From Xaviernesmea rhizosphaerae (GTDB lineage Bacteria > Pseudomonadota > Alphaproteobacteria > Rhizobiales > Rhizobiaceae): a stretch of DNA of 64,000 nt. A program made the translations under genes and the position numbers. The notes beneath the pieces are model-generated. The model saw only the letters and a list, made by a program, of their open reading frames with translations, did no database searches and was not told the DNA's origin. The stretch spans positions 1-64,000 of the forward strand of contig NZ_MKIO01000027.1 in the NCBI RefSeq assembly GCF_001938945.1, read 5' to 3'. Shown one piece after another: positions 24,701 to 34,190 of this stretch; the first letter of the stretch is position 1, and each line of letters begins with the position of its first letter.

Positions 24701-25522
24701 ATGCGCTTCAAGGACAAGATCGTGCTCGTCACGGGAGGTGCCGGTGCCATCGGCAGTGCAGCGGCGCGCCGCTTTCTCGCCGAGGGCGCGCAGGTCGCCA
24801 TCGCCGATCTCGACGGCGACAAGGCAGCCATGCTGGCGAAAGAGCTGGGCGCGGAGGCTGCAGGCTTTGCGGTCGATGTCTCCGATCCGGCCGAGGTCGA
24901 AGCGATGGTCGGCGCGGTCGTCGACCGCTTCGGCCGGATCGACGTGCTGTTCAACAATGCCGGCATTTCCGGCACGGTCGCCCCCGTGCACAGGCTGCCC
25001 CTTGAGGATTGGAACCGCATCGTCGGCATCAATCTAAACGGCATTTTCCATGTGCTGCGCGCAACGCTTGCCTGCATGATCGCCGGCAAGGTCCAGGGCG
25101 CAGTTGTCAACATGGGATCATCCATGGCCGGGTGGGATGTGCTGGCAGGCGGCGCAGGCTATGCCGCGACCAAGCATGCGGTGGTGGGGCTGACCCGGAT
25201 CGCGGCACTCGACAGCGCACCCTACGGCATTCGCGTCAATGCGATCTGCCCGGGCGTCATCGAAACCCGTCTCGGTGTCCCGTCGATGGACGAGGATGCC
25301 TACCAGGCCGGCATCCGCCGCTTCTCAGATCGCATTCCGCTGCGCCGCATCGGCCAGCCCGAGGATGTTGCCGCAGCCGTCGCCTTCCTTGCGTCCGACG
25401 ATGCGCGGCATGTCACCGGTGCCGATTGGCTGATCGATGGCGGCCAGACGCTGCAAAGCTGGGCCAACGCTCCCGACGAGCCAGCCTTTCCACGCTATGT
25501 CGACAGTCCTGATTCCCGCTGA
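24701..25522 (+). CDS. short-chain dehydrogenase/reductase
   Basis: A 273-residue classical SDR. The cofactor motif is VTGGAGAIGSA (residues 10-20), the structural motif is NNAGISG near 85, the catalytic serine lies in NMGSSMAG, and YAATK near 155 supplies Tyr and Lys. The C-terminus (DWLIDGGQTLQSW) is standard. AAAGGA precedes the ATG. It is the last gene of the operon; the sequence after it is transposon debris with no clear terminator. Confidence 0.88.
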   Translation: MRFKDKIVLVTGGAGAIGSAAARRFLAEGAQVAIADLDGDKAAMLAKELGAEAAGFAVDVSDPAEVEAMVGAVVDRFGRIDVLFNNAGISGTVAPVHRLPLEDWNRIVGINLNGIFHVLRATLACMIAGKVQGAVVNMGSSMAGWDVLAGGAGYAATKHAVVGLTRIAALDSAPYGIRVNAICPGVIETRLGVPSMDEDAYQAGIRRFSDRIPLRRIGQPEDVAAAVAFLASDDARHVTGADWLIDGGQTLQSWANAPDEPAFPRYVDSPDSR

Positions 25523-25532
25523 TGGCAACGCC

Positions 25533-25745
25533 TCACCGAAGGAAAGCGCTTCCCCTTTTAACGGAACCGTATCTGGCATTTTCGAGATAGTTCTGGCATT
25601 CGGCGGGCTGGATGGTTTCGACCAGCCTGCCGATATGGCGCCATGCCAATAGACGTCGTGCCTGAGCTGCATCCTTCGTCTGACGCGCCAGTCGCCGCAA
25701 AGCCTCGCCATCACAGTCGCCCCGTAATGAAATCCCTGATCGCAT
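25533..25745 (-). mobile_element. IS630-family transposase remnant, N- and C-terminus fused by internal deletion
   Basis: The minus strand reads SLRGDCDGEALRRLARQTKD then AAQARRLLA, the N-terminal helix-turn-helix of IS630-type transposases, and continues in frame as IGRLVETIQPAECQNYLENA, the family's C-terminal tail. The catalytic DDE region between them is gone. This is an internally deleted derivative, the usual route from an IS to a non-autonomous element. Confidence 0.7.
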
Positions 25746-25827
25746 CGCTGACCTCCGGTTTGCATCAGAGATTCACGTTCACCGCGTCTCGCAAAGGCCA
25801 AGGAGTCGAGATCAGCGAGGCTGCGTA

Positions 25828-25999
25828 TCAGAGCTTCCGGCGGACGACGTGCCTCGCAGCATCTCCCGGTCCAGCGTCAGATCGGCAACAATCTTCTTCA
25901 GCCGGGAATTCTCATGGTTCAGAGCCTTCAGGCAGCGCATCTCCTCGGGCAGCAGACCCGCATAAGTCTTGCGCCGATTGAGAACTTCGATGCCTTCAT
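25828..25999 (-). mobile_element. IS3-family orfA remnant (second, unrelated to that at 127)
   Basis: Reading from 25999 on the minus strand gives MKASKFS, a gap, then KTYAGLLPEEMRCLKALN, HENSRLKKIVADLTLDREML and, after a small insertion, VVRRKL with TGA at 25828-25830. The DNA-binding middle part is missing. With the IS630 remnant it fills most of 25523-26184; nothing else there is supported. Confidence 0.7.
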
Positions 26000-26184
26000 G
26001 CTTCCGCTCCTGTTCCCATCCGGGAAATTATCGCGGAAAACGCCAGTTATGAACGGTCCAGTCTTTGGAAGACAGAGCGTTGAGGCGCTACGTTCACACC
26101 GGTTGCGGCCGCCGAAATGCATCTGGTCGCCATCGCTCGGTCATCATGGCCGGAGTCGACGATCAGATTTGGTCCGTGAGCTCG

Positions 26185-29100
26185 CTATTGCCCGAAGCGG
26201 AAGCTTGCAAGGCCGAAGGGGCGCTCGATGTGGGGCTGACCGTCCTCCAGCCGCACCTCGAATGCATCGACGGTGTGGGCTGTGCCCGGCAGATCGAGAT
26301 GCAGCGGGCCGCGCCGGCCGGCGGCTTCGGAGAGGCGCAGGACATAACCCTTCCCGTCCATGGCGGGCTTGAGCGCATGGAAGCGCGCTTGCTGTCCGGA
26401 GAATGCGACCGGGCGAACGGTAAGATCCGGGCTGGTGGTGGCCGCCACGAAACGCAGCGGATCGGCCAGGAGATCGGCCTCGGCCTGCACGGCCTCGCTC
26501 CACCAGCGCCCGTCATGGGGCAGGATCGCATAGGTGAAGCGATGCTCGCCTTCATCCGCCAGCATGTCGGGAAAGGTTGGGCCGCGCATCAGGCTCAGCG
26601 TCATGACATTGCCGCGCGCCGAGAAACCATATTTATCGGCCGAGAGCAGGGCGCAACCCCAATCGGTTTCCGAAAGGGACACGAAACGGTGGCCGCAGGC
26701 CTCGAACTGGGCGCGCTGCCAGCTCGTATTGGTGTGTGTCGCCCGGCGCGTAACGCCGATCGCCTGGTCGTAGACGGCTTCTTCAGCATGGACCGTGACG
26801 GGGAAAGCGGCCCGCAGATAGGTGCGCCGGTCATGCCAGTCGAGGTCGGTCAGGATCTCCAACCGAGGCGAATTCGACCAGAGCCTCATGCGCTGCACGA
26901 TGCGGCTGGCGGAATGGCGCCGCGCCAGAGTGATTTCCGCCAGATGCGGGCCGGACGCGGTGACCGTCAGCCCCTCCAGCGACAGCCATTCCTCTTCGCC
27001 GAGCTCGAAGCCGGGCTCAATGTCCCAAGCGTCGAAATTGCGCGGCAGGTCGTTGCGGTAGAGCATCAGCCGGTTGCCGGGCCCGGCCATCAGTTCGCGG
27101 CCGGATGCTTTTTCGATCAGGCTCTCGATGCGGCCATGGGCGTCGAGGCGAACGGCGACCAGCTCATTCTCCAGTTTGCCGATGCCGTCCTCGAGAGAGG
27201 CCGCGGCGCGCCGGGCGCTAGCGGTCGCGGCAAAGCCCAGCGCAAGCGGTGCGAGCGGGCGATCGATGGCGGTGACGAAGCCGTCGTCCGTCGGCTGAGG
27301 CTGCAGCGCTTCGGGCAGGGGATGCGGGCTTTCGATCTGCACCGCCGTCTTCGCCGAGCCGGAGAGGTTGGCGATGAGAAGGCCGGACGGGCCGTCGCCG
27401 GCATGGCGCGCGGCGATCGCGGCGAGACGCTCAGCGATGATCGCGTCAGTGCGCTCCACCACGCCCTCCAGTTCCGGTTCGGTCTGCTCGTAAACCTCAC
27501 GGATGGAGGAGCCGGGCAGGATGTCGTGGAACTGGTTGCGCAGCATCAGCTGCCAGTCGGCGTCGAGCGCAGGGAAGGGGGTTTCGCCGCCATCCAGCCG
27601 GTCGATCACGCTCGCCGCTTCGGCGGCCGCAAGACCATATTCGGCGCGACGGTTAAGCTGCTTGGTGCGGCCCTGCGTCGTCAGCGTGGCGCGGTGATAT
27701 TCGAGGTAAAGCTCACCCGACCAGACCGGGACGGCCGCCGTTTTCGCGGCCTCGGCAAGCGTCTCGATATGCGTCTCGATGCGCGCATGCTCTATGGTCG
27801 GAATGGCAGGCATGAGGTTGAGCAGCGGCATACACTCGATCTGGTCGGGGTCCGGCCCGCCGCCGCCATCGCCCCAGCCATAGGAGGCGATGACCGCATC
27901 CGTCATGTCCTTGGCGGCGTGCTTGCTCCACACCTCGCTGAGGGCGGCCGGGGTCATCAGCATGTTGTAGCCGTCATTGTCATAGGCATCGAACATGTGG
28001 ACGAGAACGCGCGAACCGTCATTGCCCTGCCAGTGGAAGAGATTGTCGTCAAGGCGATTGGTCTCGTTCCAGGAGATCTTGATTGTTACCATCTTGTCGA
28101 CGCCGGCATGGCGCATGATCTGCGGCATGGCGCCGGTGAAGCCGAACGTATCCGGCAGCCAGGCGACGCGGCTTTCCACGCCGAACTTCTCCTTGAAGTA
28201 GGCGCGTCCCTGCATGAACTGGCGCAGAAACGCTTCCGCAGACGGCATGTTGGTGTCGCACTCAACCCACATGCTACCGATCGCTTCCCATCGCCCTTCG
28301 GCGATGCGGGCGCGGATCTCCTCGAAAAGGGCAGGGTCCTCTTCTTCGATATGCCGGTAATAGAGGGCGGAGGATTGCAGGAAGCGGAAGTCGGGGTGCT
28401 TCTTCATCAACGAATTGACGCTGGCGAAGGTGCGGCCGATCTTGCGCACCGTTTCGGGCTGCGGCCATAGCCAGGCATAGTCGATATGGGCATGGCCGGT
28501 GGCGAGAACGCGGCCATGCTTGGGATAGGCGGCACGGAGGTCTGCCAGCAGGCGGTCGAGGTCAGCCGTCGCCACCTCGACGCTCGCGAGTGCTGCCGCA
28601 TCGAGCGGGGCGGGCGTATCCGTCGGCTCGAAGCTGCGCTCCCAGAGATCCAGCGTCCAGGCGCGTGTGGCAAGCCGAGGCCCAACCTCTGCCGTCGCGG
28701 TCGGCAGGCGCAGCGCCGAAAGCGCGACTTCGCCGGCCTCGAACAGCGCGCGCGACAGGGCCTCGTCCTTCACCGTATCGGCCGTGCTTCGCAGAATTTC
28801 GATGCGCCGTCGAAGCGCCCGCACCTGCGGATAGAAATGGAGAATCGCCGCTTCCTTAAAGACCGGCGCACGGTTCGGCACGCCGAACAGGCCACGGGCG
28901 ACCGATTGCGCCTCGATCGTGAAGGCAACGTCGCGCGGCGCATCGAAGCGCTTGTGGCGTTCGTTGCCTGCGAAGCTGTCGATAACGCGGCCCGCCGTAT
29001 CCTTCAGCCGGATCAGCGTCTCGCCGCCGAAATCGAGCCTCAGCTCTATGCCCGGCCCCTCCGGCAGGGCCACCGGGTCTGTCAGGGTGAAATGATGCAC

Positions 29101-29286
29101 GCCGAAACGATCCGACCAGCTGTCGCCCGGCGACAGCGTGGTCTCGACACCCTGGGGGGACCGCGCGAGCAGGGGGCCGAGGGGAACACGCCGCAGCGTC
29201 TCGAAGGCGCCCAGTTCGTCGGCCCAGACCTCCATGTGCCGGGATAGCTGCTCGAGGCTGCGCTGGCGGTCGCGATAGGTCTTCAC
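26185..29286 (-). CDS. alpha-mannosidase, glycoside hydrolase family 38
   Basis: A 1033-residue protein starting at a GTG at 29286 with GGGAGAG upstream. The GH38 catalytic domain begins near residue 265 with the zinc and substrate site GHAHIDYAWLWPQPET, and WLPDTFGF near 375 carries the nucleophile aspartate; the C-terminal beta-sandwich domains follow to the end. An N-terminal domain of about 250 residues precedes it, as is usual for bacterial members near 1000-1040 residues. No signal peptide is seen, so it acts on mannosides taken up into the cytoplasm. It diverges from the PotD-like importer at 29762 across a region with a palindromic operator, so the two are probably co-regulated. Confidence 0.9.
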   Translation of the reverse strand: MKTYRDRQRSLEQLSRHMEVWADELGAFETLRRVPLGPLLARSPQGVETTLSPGDSWSDRFGVHHFTLTDPVALPEGPGIELRLDFGGETLIRLKDTAGRVIDSFAGNERHKRFDAPRDVAFTIEAQSVARGLFGVPNRAPVFKEAAILHFYPQVRALRRRIEILRSTADTVKDEALSRALFEAGEVALSALRLPTATAEVGPRLATRAWTLDLWERSFEPTDTPAPLDAAALASVEVATADLDRLLADLRAAYPKHGRVLATGHAHIDYAWLWPQPETVRKIGRTFASVNSLMKKHPDFRFLQSSALYYRHIEEEDPALFEEIRARIAEGRWEAIGSMWVECDTNMPSAEAFLRQFMQGRAYFKEKFGVESRVAWLPDTFGFTGAMPQIMRHAGVDKMVTIKISWNETNRLDDNLFHWQGNDGSRVLVHMFDAYDNDGYNMLMTPAALSEVWSKHAAKDMTDAVIASYGWGDGGGGPDPDQIECMPLLNLMPAIPTIEHARIETHIETLAEAAKTAAVPVWSGELYLEYHRATLTTQGRTKQLNRRAEYGLAAAEAASVIDRLDGGETPFPALDADWQLMLRNQFHDILPGSSIREVYEQTEPELEGVVERTDAIIAERLAAIAARHAGDGPSGLLIANLSGSAKTAVQIESPHPLPEALQPQPTDDGFVTAIDRPLAPLALGFAATASARRAAASLEDGIGKLENELVAVRLDAHGRIESLIEKASGRELMAGPGNRLMLYRNDLPRNFDAWDIEPGFELGEEEWLSLEGLTVTASGPHLAEITLARRHSASRIVQRMRLWSNSPRLEILTDLDWHDRRTYLRAAFPVTVHAEEAVYDQAIGVTRRATHTNTSWQRAQFEACGHRFVSLSETDWGCALLSADKYGFSARGNVMTLSLMRGPTFPDMLADEGEHRFTYAILPHDGRWWSEAVQAEADLLADPLRFVAATTSPDLTVRPVAFSGQQARFHALKPAMDGKGYVLRLSEAAGRRGPLHLDLPGTAHTVDAFEVRLEDGQPHIERPFGLASFRFGQ

Positions 29287-29326
29287 GGAGGCTCTCCCTG
29301 CTTCGGCCTCATCTTAGACCGAAATA

Positions 29327-29349
29327 TTTAATCCATGACAATGATTAAA
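29327..29349. promoter_or_regulatory. palindromic operator candidate between mannosidase and importer
   Basis: TTTAATC-CATGACAAT-GATTAAA is a 23-bp inverted repeat 40 bases before the mannosidase start. AT-rich spaced palindromes of this kind are bound by ROK (NagC/XylR) repressors, and a ROK gene lies at 34191. The remaining 29350-29611 shows no gene. Confidence 0.5.
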
Positions 29350-29611
29350 CAGATGATCAGCCCTCACACAATAGGTTGCAGCGCCCTGGCCCTTTGCGCC
29401 AAGACGTGGGATCAGCCGTCAAAACAGCCGGGAGCTGTCCCGAATTTCAATGCTTTCCGTGTTTTAATCGCAGATCACGGCATTCCTATGATGGTGCGCG
29501 TTTCCCGCCGCCATGCTGCAATGCCCAAGGAACTGCGCAGGCGCTCAGAGGTCCGCCACCCATGGCGAGAGCGCAAACAAGCGATCGCGCACGTCGCGCG
29601 TCAGAGGCCAC

Positions 29612-29640
29612 GCTTGACAGGCTCAATATAGTTCACGATA
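29612..29640 (+). promoter_or_regulatory. promoter of the Tat-type importer operon
   Basis: TTGACA (29612-29617) and GATAAG (29635-29640) are separated by 17 bases and lie about 120 bases before the binding-protein start. Confidence 0.5.
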
Positions 29641-29761
29641 AGTATTTAAAAAAGAAAATGAGGCTGCACGCACGGCGAAGCGCCTCCGTTGACCAAGGGA
29701 ACTACGGCCAGACTGGGATAGGAACCTGCTCTGTGGCCACAAACAGGATGGAGAACTTTTG

Positions 29762-30925
29762 ATGGCCACGCATCTTCGCATGGACCGGCGCGACTTTCTG
29801 CGGCTTTCGGCTGCCGGTGCAGCCTTTGTCGCCGCCAGTGGCGCACAGATCGGCGTATCGAGCGCCGCCGAGGGCACGCTCGACATCTTCTTCAATTCCG
29901 ACACCAACATCATCGACTTCTGGACCAACGTCATCAAGCCGGGCTTCGAGGCTGCCAACAGCGGCGTGACGCTCAACCTCGTTCCGGGCGGCGGCGGCTC
30001 CGGCGTCAATGCGCTGGCCGATCGCGCCATGGCCGCCTTCCAGGCTAAGAAGGACCCGCAGATTGATATGCTGGAGGCAACGACGCCCTTCTATCCGGCC
30101 GGCTCGATCGAAGCCGGCCTCTGGGTCAATTTCGAAACGTCTGGACTTTCCAACCAGCCGAAGGTCAACCCCGTCACCGTGCAGAGCCCCTTCCTGCTGC
30201 CCTATCGCGGTTCGCAGGTCGTGCTCATGTATAATGCCGACCAGGTCAAGGACGTGCCGGCGACTTTCCCGGCGCTGGTCGAGTGGATCAAGGCCAATCC
30301 CGGGAAGTTCACCTATGCCCGCCCGGATCTCGGCGATTCCGGCGCCTGCTTCATCGAGCGCGCGCTGCAGGAAGTCACAGGCCAGAAGCCGGACCTGTTC
30401 CAGCCGGAAAACTACACGGATGCCTATGCCAATCCGATGTTCGAAAAGCTCTGGCCCCTCCTGAAGGAGATCCAGCCCGCGCTCTTCAACGGCGGTGAAT
30501 ATACGTCGGGCAATACCGCCTCGATCCAGCTTCTCGCGTCCGGCGCCATCTCCATGACGGTCGCCTGGTCGGATATGGCGCTACAGGCGATGAGCCAGGG
30601 CGTCGTGCCGGAAACGACGGCAGTCGCGCAGCTTCAGGACCTCGCTTTCACCGGCGGTTTCTCCGGCGTCGTCGTGCCGACGGTCGCGCGCAACAAGGAT
30701 GCGGCGATCAAGCTTGCCGACTACATCATCTCCGCCGATGTGCAGGAAAAGGTTGTGACCGATCTCGGCGGCTTCCCCTCCATCGGCTGGGACAACCTGT
30801 CGAAGGAGCTGCAGGAGAAGTTCGCCAAGGTCGCGCCGAAATCGATCCCCGTCTTCCCGGGCACCTGGGAGCCGAAGCTGTTCGAAGGCTGGTATCGTAA
30901 CGTCGCCTCCAACATCAAGCAGTAG
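29762..30925 (+). CDS. ABC transporter substrate-binding protein, Tat-exported (PotD-like)
   Basis: A 387-residue protein starting at the ATG at 29762 (GGATGGAGAA upstream). The N-terminus carries a twin-arginine motif MDRRDFLRLSAAGAAFV, so export is by Tat, folded. The body is a type-2 fold binding protein of the PotD/FbpA kind (DIFFNSDTNIIDFW, LMYNADQVKDVPATFP, ASGAISMTVAWSDMA). It heads a four-gene operon with two permeases and an ATPase. Divergence from a GH38 mannosidase suggests a mannoside or glycan fragment rather than a polyamine as ligand. Confidence 0.85.
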   Translation: MATHLRMDRRDFLRLSAAGAAFVAASGAQIGVSSAAEGTLDIFFNSDTNIIDFWTNVIKPGFEAANSGVTLNLVPGGGGSGVNALADRAMAAFQAKKDPQIDMLEATTPFYPAGSIEAGLWVNFETSGLSNQPKVNPVTVQSPFLLPYRGSQVVLMYNADQVKDVPATFPALVEWIKANPGKFTYARPDLGDSGACFIERALQEVTGQKPDLFQPENYTDAYANPMFEKLWPLLKEIQPALFNGGEYTSGNTASIQLLASGAISMTVAWSDMALQAMSQGVVPETTAVAQLQDLAFTGGFSGVVVPTVARNKDAAIKLADYIISADVQEKVVTDLGGFPSIGWDNLSKELQEKFAKVAPKSIPVFPGTWEPKLFEGWYRNVASNIKQ

Positions 30926-30933
30926 GGCGCGCC

Positions 30934-31797
30934 ATGGACGCGGGCAACAATCGGACGGGACGGATTGACTTCCTCGCCTATGGTTTCATCGCCATACCTG
31001 TGATGGCGATCGTCGTCTTTCTCTTCTATCCCGCTGCGCTCGCCATGTTCGGGACGCTTTTTCACAAGCGTCCCGACGGTGGCCTCGCTTTCGATGCTTC
31101 CAGCTACATTTTCTTCTTCACCGATCCCTACAGCCTCGCCAATTTGATGCGCACGCTGTGGACGACCTTCGTGGCCCTCGTCCTCATCGTCGCCGTCAAC
31201 CTGCCGATCGCCCTCTACATGCGCTTCACGCGCGGCTGGCTGGCAAGCCTCATACAGGGGCTGGCGCTGTTTCCAATGTTCGTTCCGGGCATCATCATCT
31301 GCTACGCGCTGATCCGCTATCTCGGGCCGAATGGCTGGCTGCAAAGCCTTCTGAACGCCGTCGGTTTCACGCACTACGCCTCGCCAATCACCACGCCCTG
31401 GGGGCCCGTCATCGGCCTCATCTGGGACGGCATGCCGATGACGCTGCTGATCCTGATCTCCGGGCTTGGAACGATCTCGGATGCCTCGATCGAGGCGGCG
31501 CGCGATGTGGGGGCAGGGCGGCTGCGGATCCTGCGCTCCATCATCCTGCCGCAGATCACCCATTCGATCCTGATCGTCTCGGCGCTGAATTTCCTCGGCT
31601 TCTTCGGTCAGGTGCTGATGCCCTTCATGCTGGGGCCGACGAACCCTGAGATGATGGGCCCCTTCATGCTGCGCACCTTTGTGTCGGTTCGCGATCCGCT
31701 TCAGGCCGCCACCCAGGCGACCATCACCTTCCTGATCTGCTCGCTGGCCGGCCTTGCCTATGTGCGCTCGCTGGCCAACCGCAAAGAGGAGCGCTGA
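30934..31797 (+). CDS. ABC permease 1 (PotB-type)
   Basis: A 287-residue permease with six hydrophobic segments and the docking loop SIEAARDVGAGRLRILRSII near residue 190. It starts 8 bases after the binding-protein stop. It forms the channel together with the next gene product. Confidence 0.87.
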   Translation: MDAGNNRTGRIDFLAYGFIAIPVMAIVVFLFYPAALAMFGTLFHKRPDGGLAFDASSYIFFFTDPYSLANLMRTLWTTFVALVLIVAVNLPIALYMRFTRGWLASLIQGLALFPMFVPGIIICYALIRYLGPNGWLQSLLNAVGFTHYASPITTPWGPVIGLIWDGMPMTLLILISGLGTISDASIEAARDVGAGRLRILRSIILPQITHSILIVSALNFLGFFGQVLMPFMLGPTNPEMMGPFMLRTFVSVRDPLQAATQATITFLICSLAGLAYVRSLANRKEER

Positions 31798-31800
31798 CCC

Positions 31801-32613
31801 ATGGGCATCGTTCAGCGACGCGACGTCTTCGGACCGCTGATCCTCATCTTCCTCGTCTTCTTCATCGTCCTGCCGGTGGCGACCGTCTTCCTCTGGGCTT
31901 TTGCGGAACAGTGGTTCTACCCCTCCGTGCTGCCGACCAAATGGGGCTTCCGGTTCTGGGCGCAGCTCGTGTCCCGCCCGGAGGTCTGGCAGGCCTTCCT
32001 GATGTCCATCAAGCTGTCGCTGACGGTCACCGCGCTTTCAGCCCTCATCTGCCTGCCGGCGGCCTACGCCTTTGCGCGCATGGATTTTCCGGGCCGCTCC
32101 GGCTTCATGATGTCCTTTCTGATGGCGAATGCCTTTCCGCGCTTTGCGTTGATCGTCTCGATCGCCGTGCTGTTTCTGACGCTCGATCTTGTCGGCACCT
32201 TCCAGGGCGTCGTCATCATCCAGTTCCTCAACACTCTGCTGTTGATGATCTGGCTGCCAACCGCCGCATTCCGCGCCATTCCTCGCGAGACCGAGGAGGC
32301 CGCACGCGACGTCGGCGCCTCGCCGCTCCAGGTCTTCTGGCATATCACCCTGCCACAAGCCTTTCCGACCATTGCGGCAGCACTGTTGATGACGTTCGTC
32401 TGGACCTTCTACGAGACGGAAGGCGCCTGGCTGGTCGGCGCGCCGCGCATTCGCACCATGCCGCTCTTGATGATGTCGATGATCAACAACCAGCTCGTCG
32501 TGCAATATGGCGCGGTGCTGTCCGTGATGCTCTGGGTCCCGTCGCTCGTGGCGATCGTGCTGGCCCGTCGGGTGATCGGCGGCGATGCCTTTGCCAAGGG
32601 CCTTGGCGGCTGA
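31801..32613 (+). CDS. ABC permease 2 (PotC-type)
   Basis: A 270-residue permease with six hydrophobic segments and the docking loop TEEAARDVGASPLQVFWHIT near residue 165. It begins 3 bases after permease 1 and completes the membrane part of the importer. Confidence 0.87.
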   Translation: MGIVQRRDVFGPLILIFLVFFIVLPVATVFLWAFAEQWFYPSVLPTKWGFRFWAQLVSRPEVWQAFLMSIKLSLTVTALSALICLPAAYAFARMDFPGRSGFMMSFLMANAFPRFALIVSIAVLFLTLDLVGTFQGVVIIQFLNTLLLMIWLPTAAFRAIPRETEEAARDVGASPLQVFWHITLPQAFPTIAAALLMTFVWTFYETEGAWLVGAPRIRTMPLLMMSMINNQLVVQYGAVLSVMLWVPSLVAIVLARRVIGGDAFAKGLGG

Positions 32614-32646
32614 TGTTCCCTCTTCCCTTTTAAGGCTGATGCTCCC

Positions 32647-33693
32647 ATGTCCACGCTTGACCTTATCGATGTGACGAAGAACTACGGCATCGTGACGGCC
32701 ATCGAGCCGCTGTCGCTGTCAATCGGCGATGGCGAGCTGGTCTGCCTGCTAGGCCCCTCCGGCTCCGGTAAGTCGACGCTTCTGCGCATCATCGGCGGCT
32801 TCGAGACGTTAACCGCAGGCAGGGTGCTGATCGATGGCATCGATGTGGCCTTCGCTCCTCCGGAAAAGCGGCCGACGGCGATGGTGTTTCAGAGCCATGC
32901 CCTGTGGCAGCACATGACGGTCTTTGAAAACATTGCCTTCGGCCTGAAGCTGCGCGGCTTTGACAAGACGGAAATCCGCCGCAAAGTCGAGACCGGTCTT
33001 TCGCTCGTCGGCCTCCAGGACTATGGCGGGCGCCATCCGGCCCAGCTGTCAGGCGGCCAGCGGCAGCGCGTGGCGATTGCCCGATGCCTGGTGCTGGAGC
33101 CGAAGATCCTGTTGATGGACGAACCTTTCGCTAGTCTGGACCAGCACCTGCGCGACCGGCTGCGCGAGGAGGTCCGGCAGATCCAGAAGACGTTGGGCAT
33201 CACCACCGTCTTCGTGACCCATGGCCAGGATGAGGCTATGTCGGTCGCCGACCGCATCGTGGTGATGAGCATGGGCCGCATCGAGCAGGTCGGCACTCCG
33301 GGCGATATCTACGCCACGCCCGCCACGCCCTTCGTCGCCGGCTTCATCGGCGATATGAATATGATCCCGGTGATGGTTTCGAACGGCCATGCCACGATCG
33401 GCGGGCTTCGGCTTGCCGCGAGCGTCGCCGACGGCCCGGCAACGCTCGCGGTCCGGCCCGAGGACCTTACGCTCGGCGGCCTCGACGCCGCCGGCTTTGG
33501 TGCCGCGCAGGTGACGCGCATGGTTAATTACGGCTCGTTCTTCAAGGTAACGGCCCTTCTCGCCGGCACGGAGTGGAAGGTGCAGGCGCCCAAGACCGCT
33601 GCTGTCGCCCAGGGCCAGAGTTTGCCGCTGTCAGTAGGCCGCTACCAGCTCTTCCGCGATGACCGCATGGTGTTCCGCTCCGACGTCGGCTGA
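32647..33693 (+). CDS. ABC transporter ATPase (PotA/UgpC-type)
   Basis: A 348-residue ATPase with Walker A GPSGSGKST (about 36-44), Q-loop region VFQSHALWQHM, signature LSGGQRQRVAIAR and Walker B LLMDEPFASLD, followed by a C-terminal regulatory beta domain from about residue 240 (LAVRPEDLTLG). It energises the importer encoded just upstream, and could serve the importer at 18550-22722 that lacks its own ATPase. Confidence 0.9.
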   Translation: MSTLDLIDVTKNYGIVTAIEPLSLSIGDGELVCLLGPSGSGKSTLLRIIGGFETLTAGRVLIDGIDVAFAPPEKRPTAMVFQSHALWQHMTVFENIAFGLKLRGFDKTEIRRKVETGLSLVGLQDYGGRHPAQLSGGQRQRVAIARCLVLEPKILLMDEPFASLDQHLRDRLREEVRQIQKTLGITTVFVTHGQDEAMSVADRIVVMSMGRIEQVGTPGDIYATPATPFVAGFIGDMNMIPVMVSNGHATIGGLRLAASVADGPATLAVRPEDLTLGGLDAAGFGAAQVTRMVNYGSFFKVTALLAGTEWKVQAPKTAAVAQGQSLPLSVGRYQLFRDDRMVFRSDVG

Positions 33694-34114
33694 GGGCGTC
33701 TCTGAAGATCTTGCCTCATGGCGCTGTCAGGATGGCGCGGTCAGGTCGCAGATAAAGTCCACTTTTCTCCAGGGACCAAGTCTCGCAACCCAACCTCGGC
33801 AGAGCCCGAGGATAACGGGCATGCAGGTTCAGCGCGACGTGCAAACCGGAGGACACCTTTCTGGAGTGATCCATCGTCTGACCGTGTGGCGAAGGTGTTC
33901 TTTTCCTGCGTGAAGCGCTATCTGAAAAATCCATCTATTTTCATCATAATCTCCTCGATCCTTGGCCATGTTGATCGGATAGCGCCCAATGCCCGGTCTT
34001 GACCCGCCGCTTTGCGGTTTGAAGCGGTAGGGAGGCACGCTCGGAAACTTCCGTTGCGCGGAACTCGATCCGGTATCCAGCCGATAGGCGTCCGCACGTT
34101 GAAGAGGTCTTTGG

Positions 34115-34138
34115 GGGGCAGGACCCATGAAATCCATG
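34115..34138. mobile_element. degenerate single MITE end
   Basis: This 24-base stretch beginning GGGGCAGGACCC matches the terminal repeat of the 264-bp MITE at 21 of 24 positions. No partner end was found in the surrounding gap 33694-34190, which otherwise holds only a CCCGGC-TCGAG-GCCGGG palindrome (34152-34168) and no supported gene. Confidence 0.5.
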
Positions 34139-34190
34139 GTTTCGTCGTCAACCCGGCTCGAGGCCGGGATGGCGGTGAGCGCGGCGGCCC

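Noticed and set aside
26065..28470. 801-codon plus-strand frame opposite the GH38 gene
   Set aside because: The minus strand has an unambiguous mannosidase with all catalytic motifs; the plus-strand translation has none.
34152..34168. CCCGGC-TCGAG-GCCGGG as a terminator for the ROK gene
   Set aside because: No T tract follows on either strand, and such palindromes are common as dispersed repeats in alphaproteobacteria.
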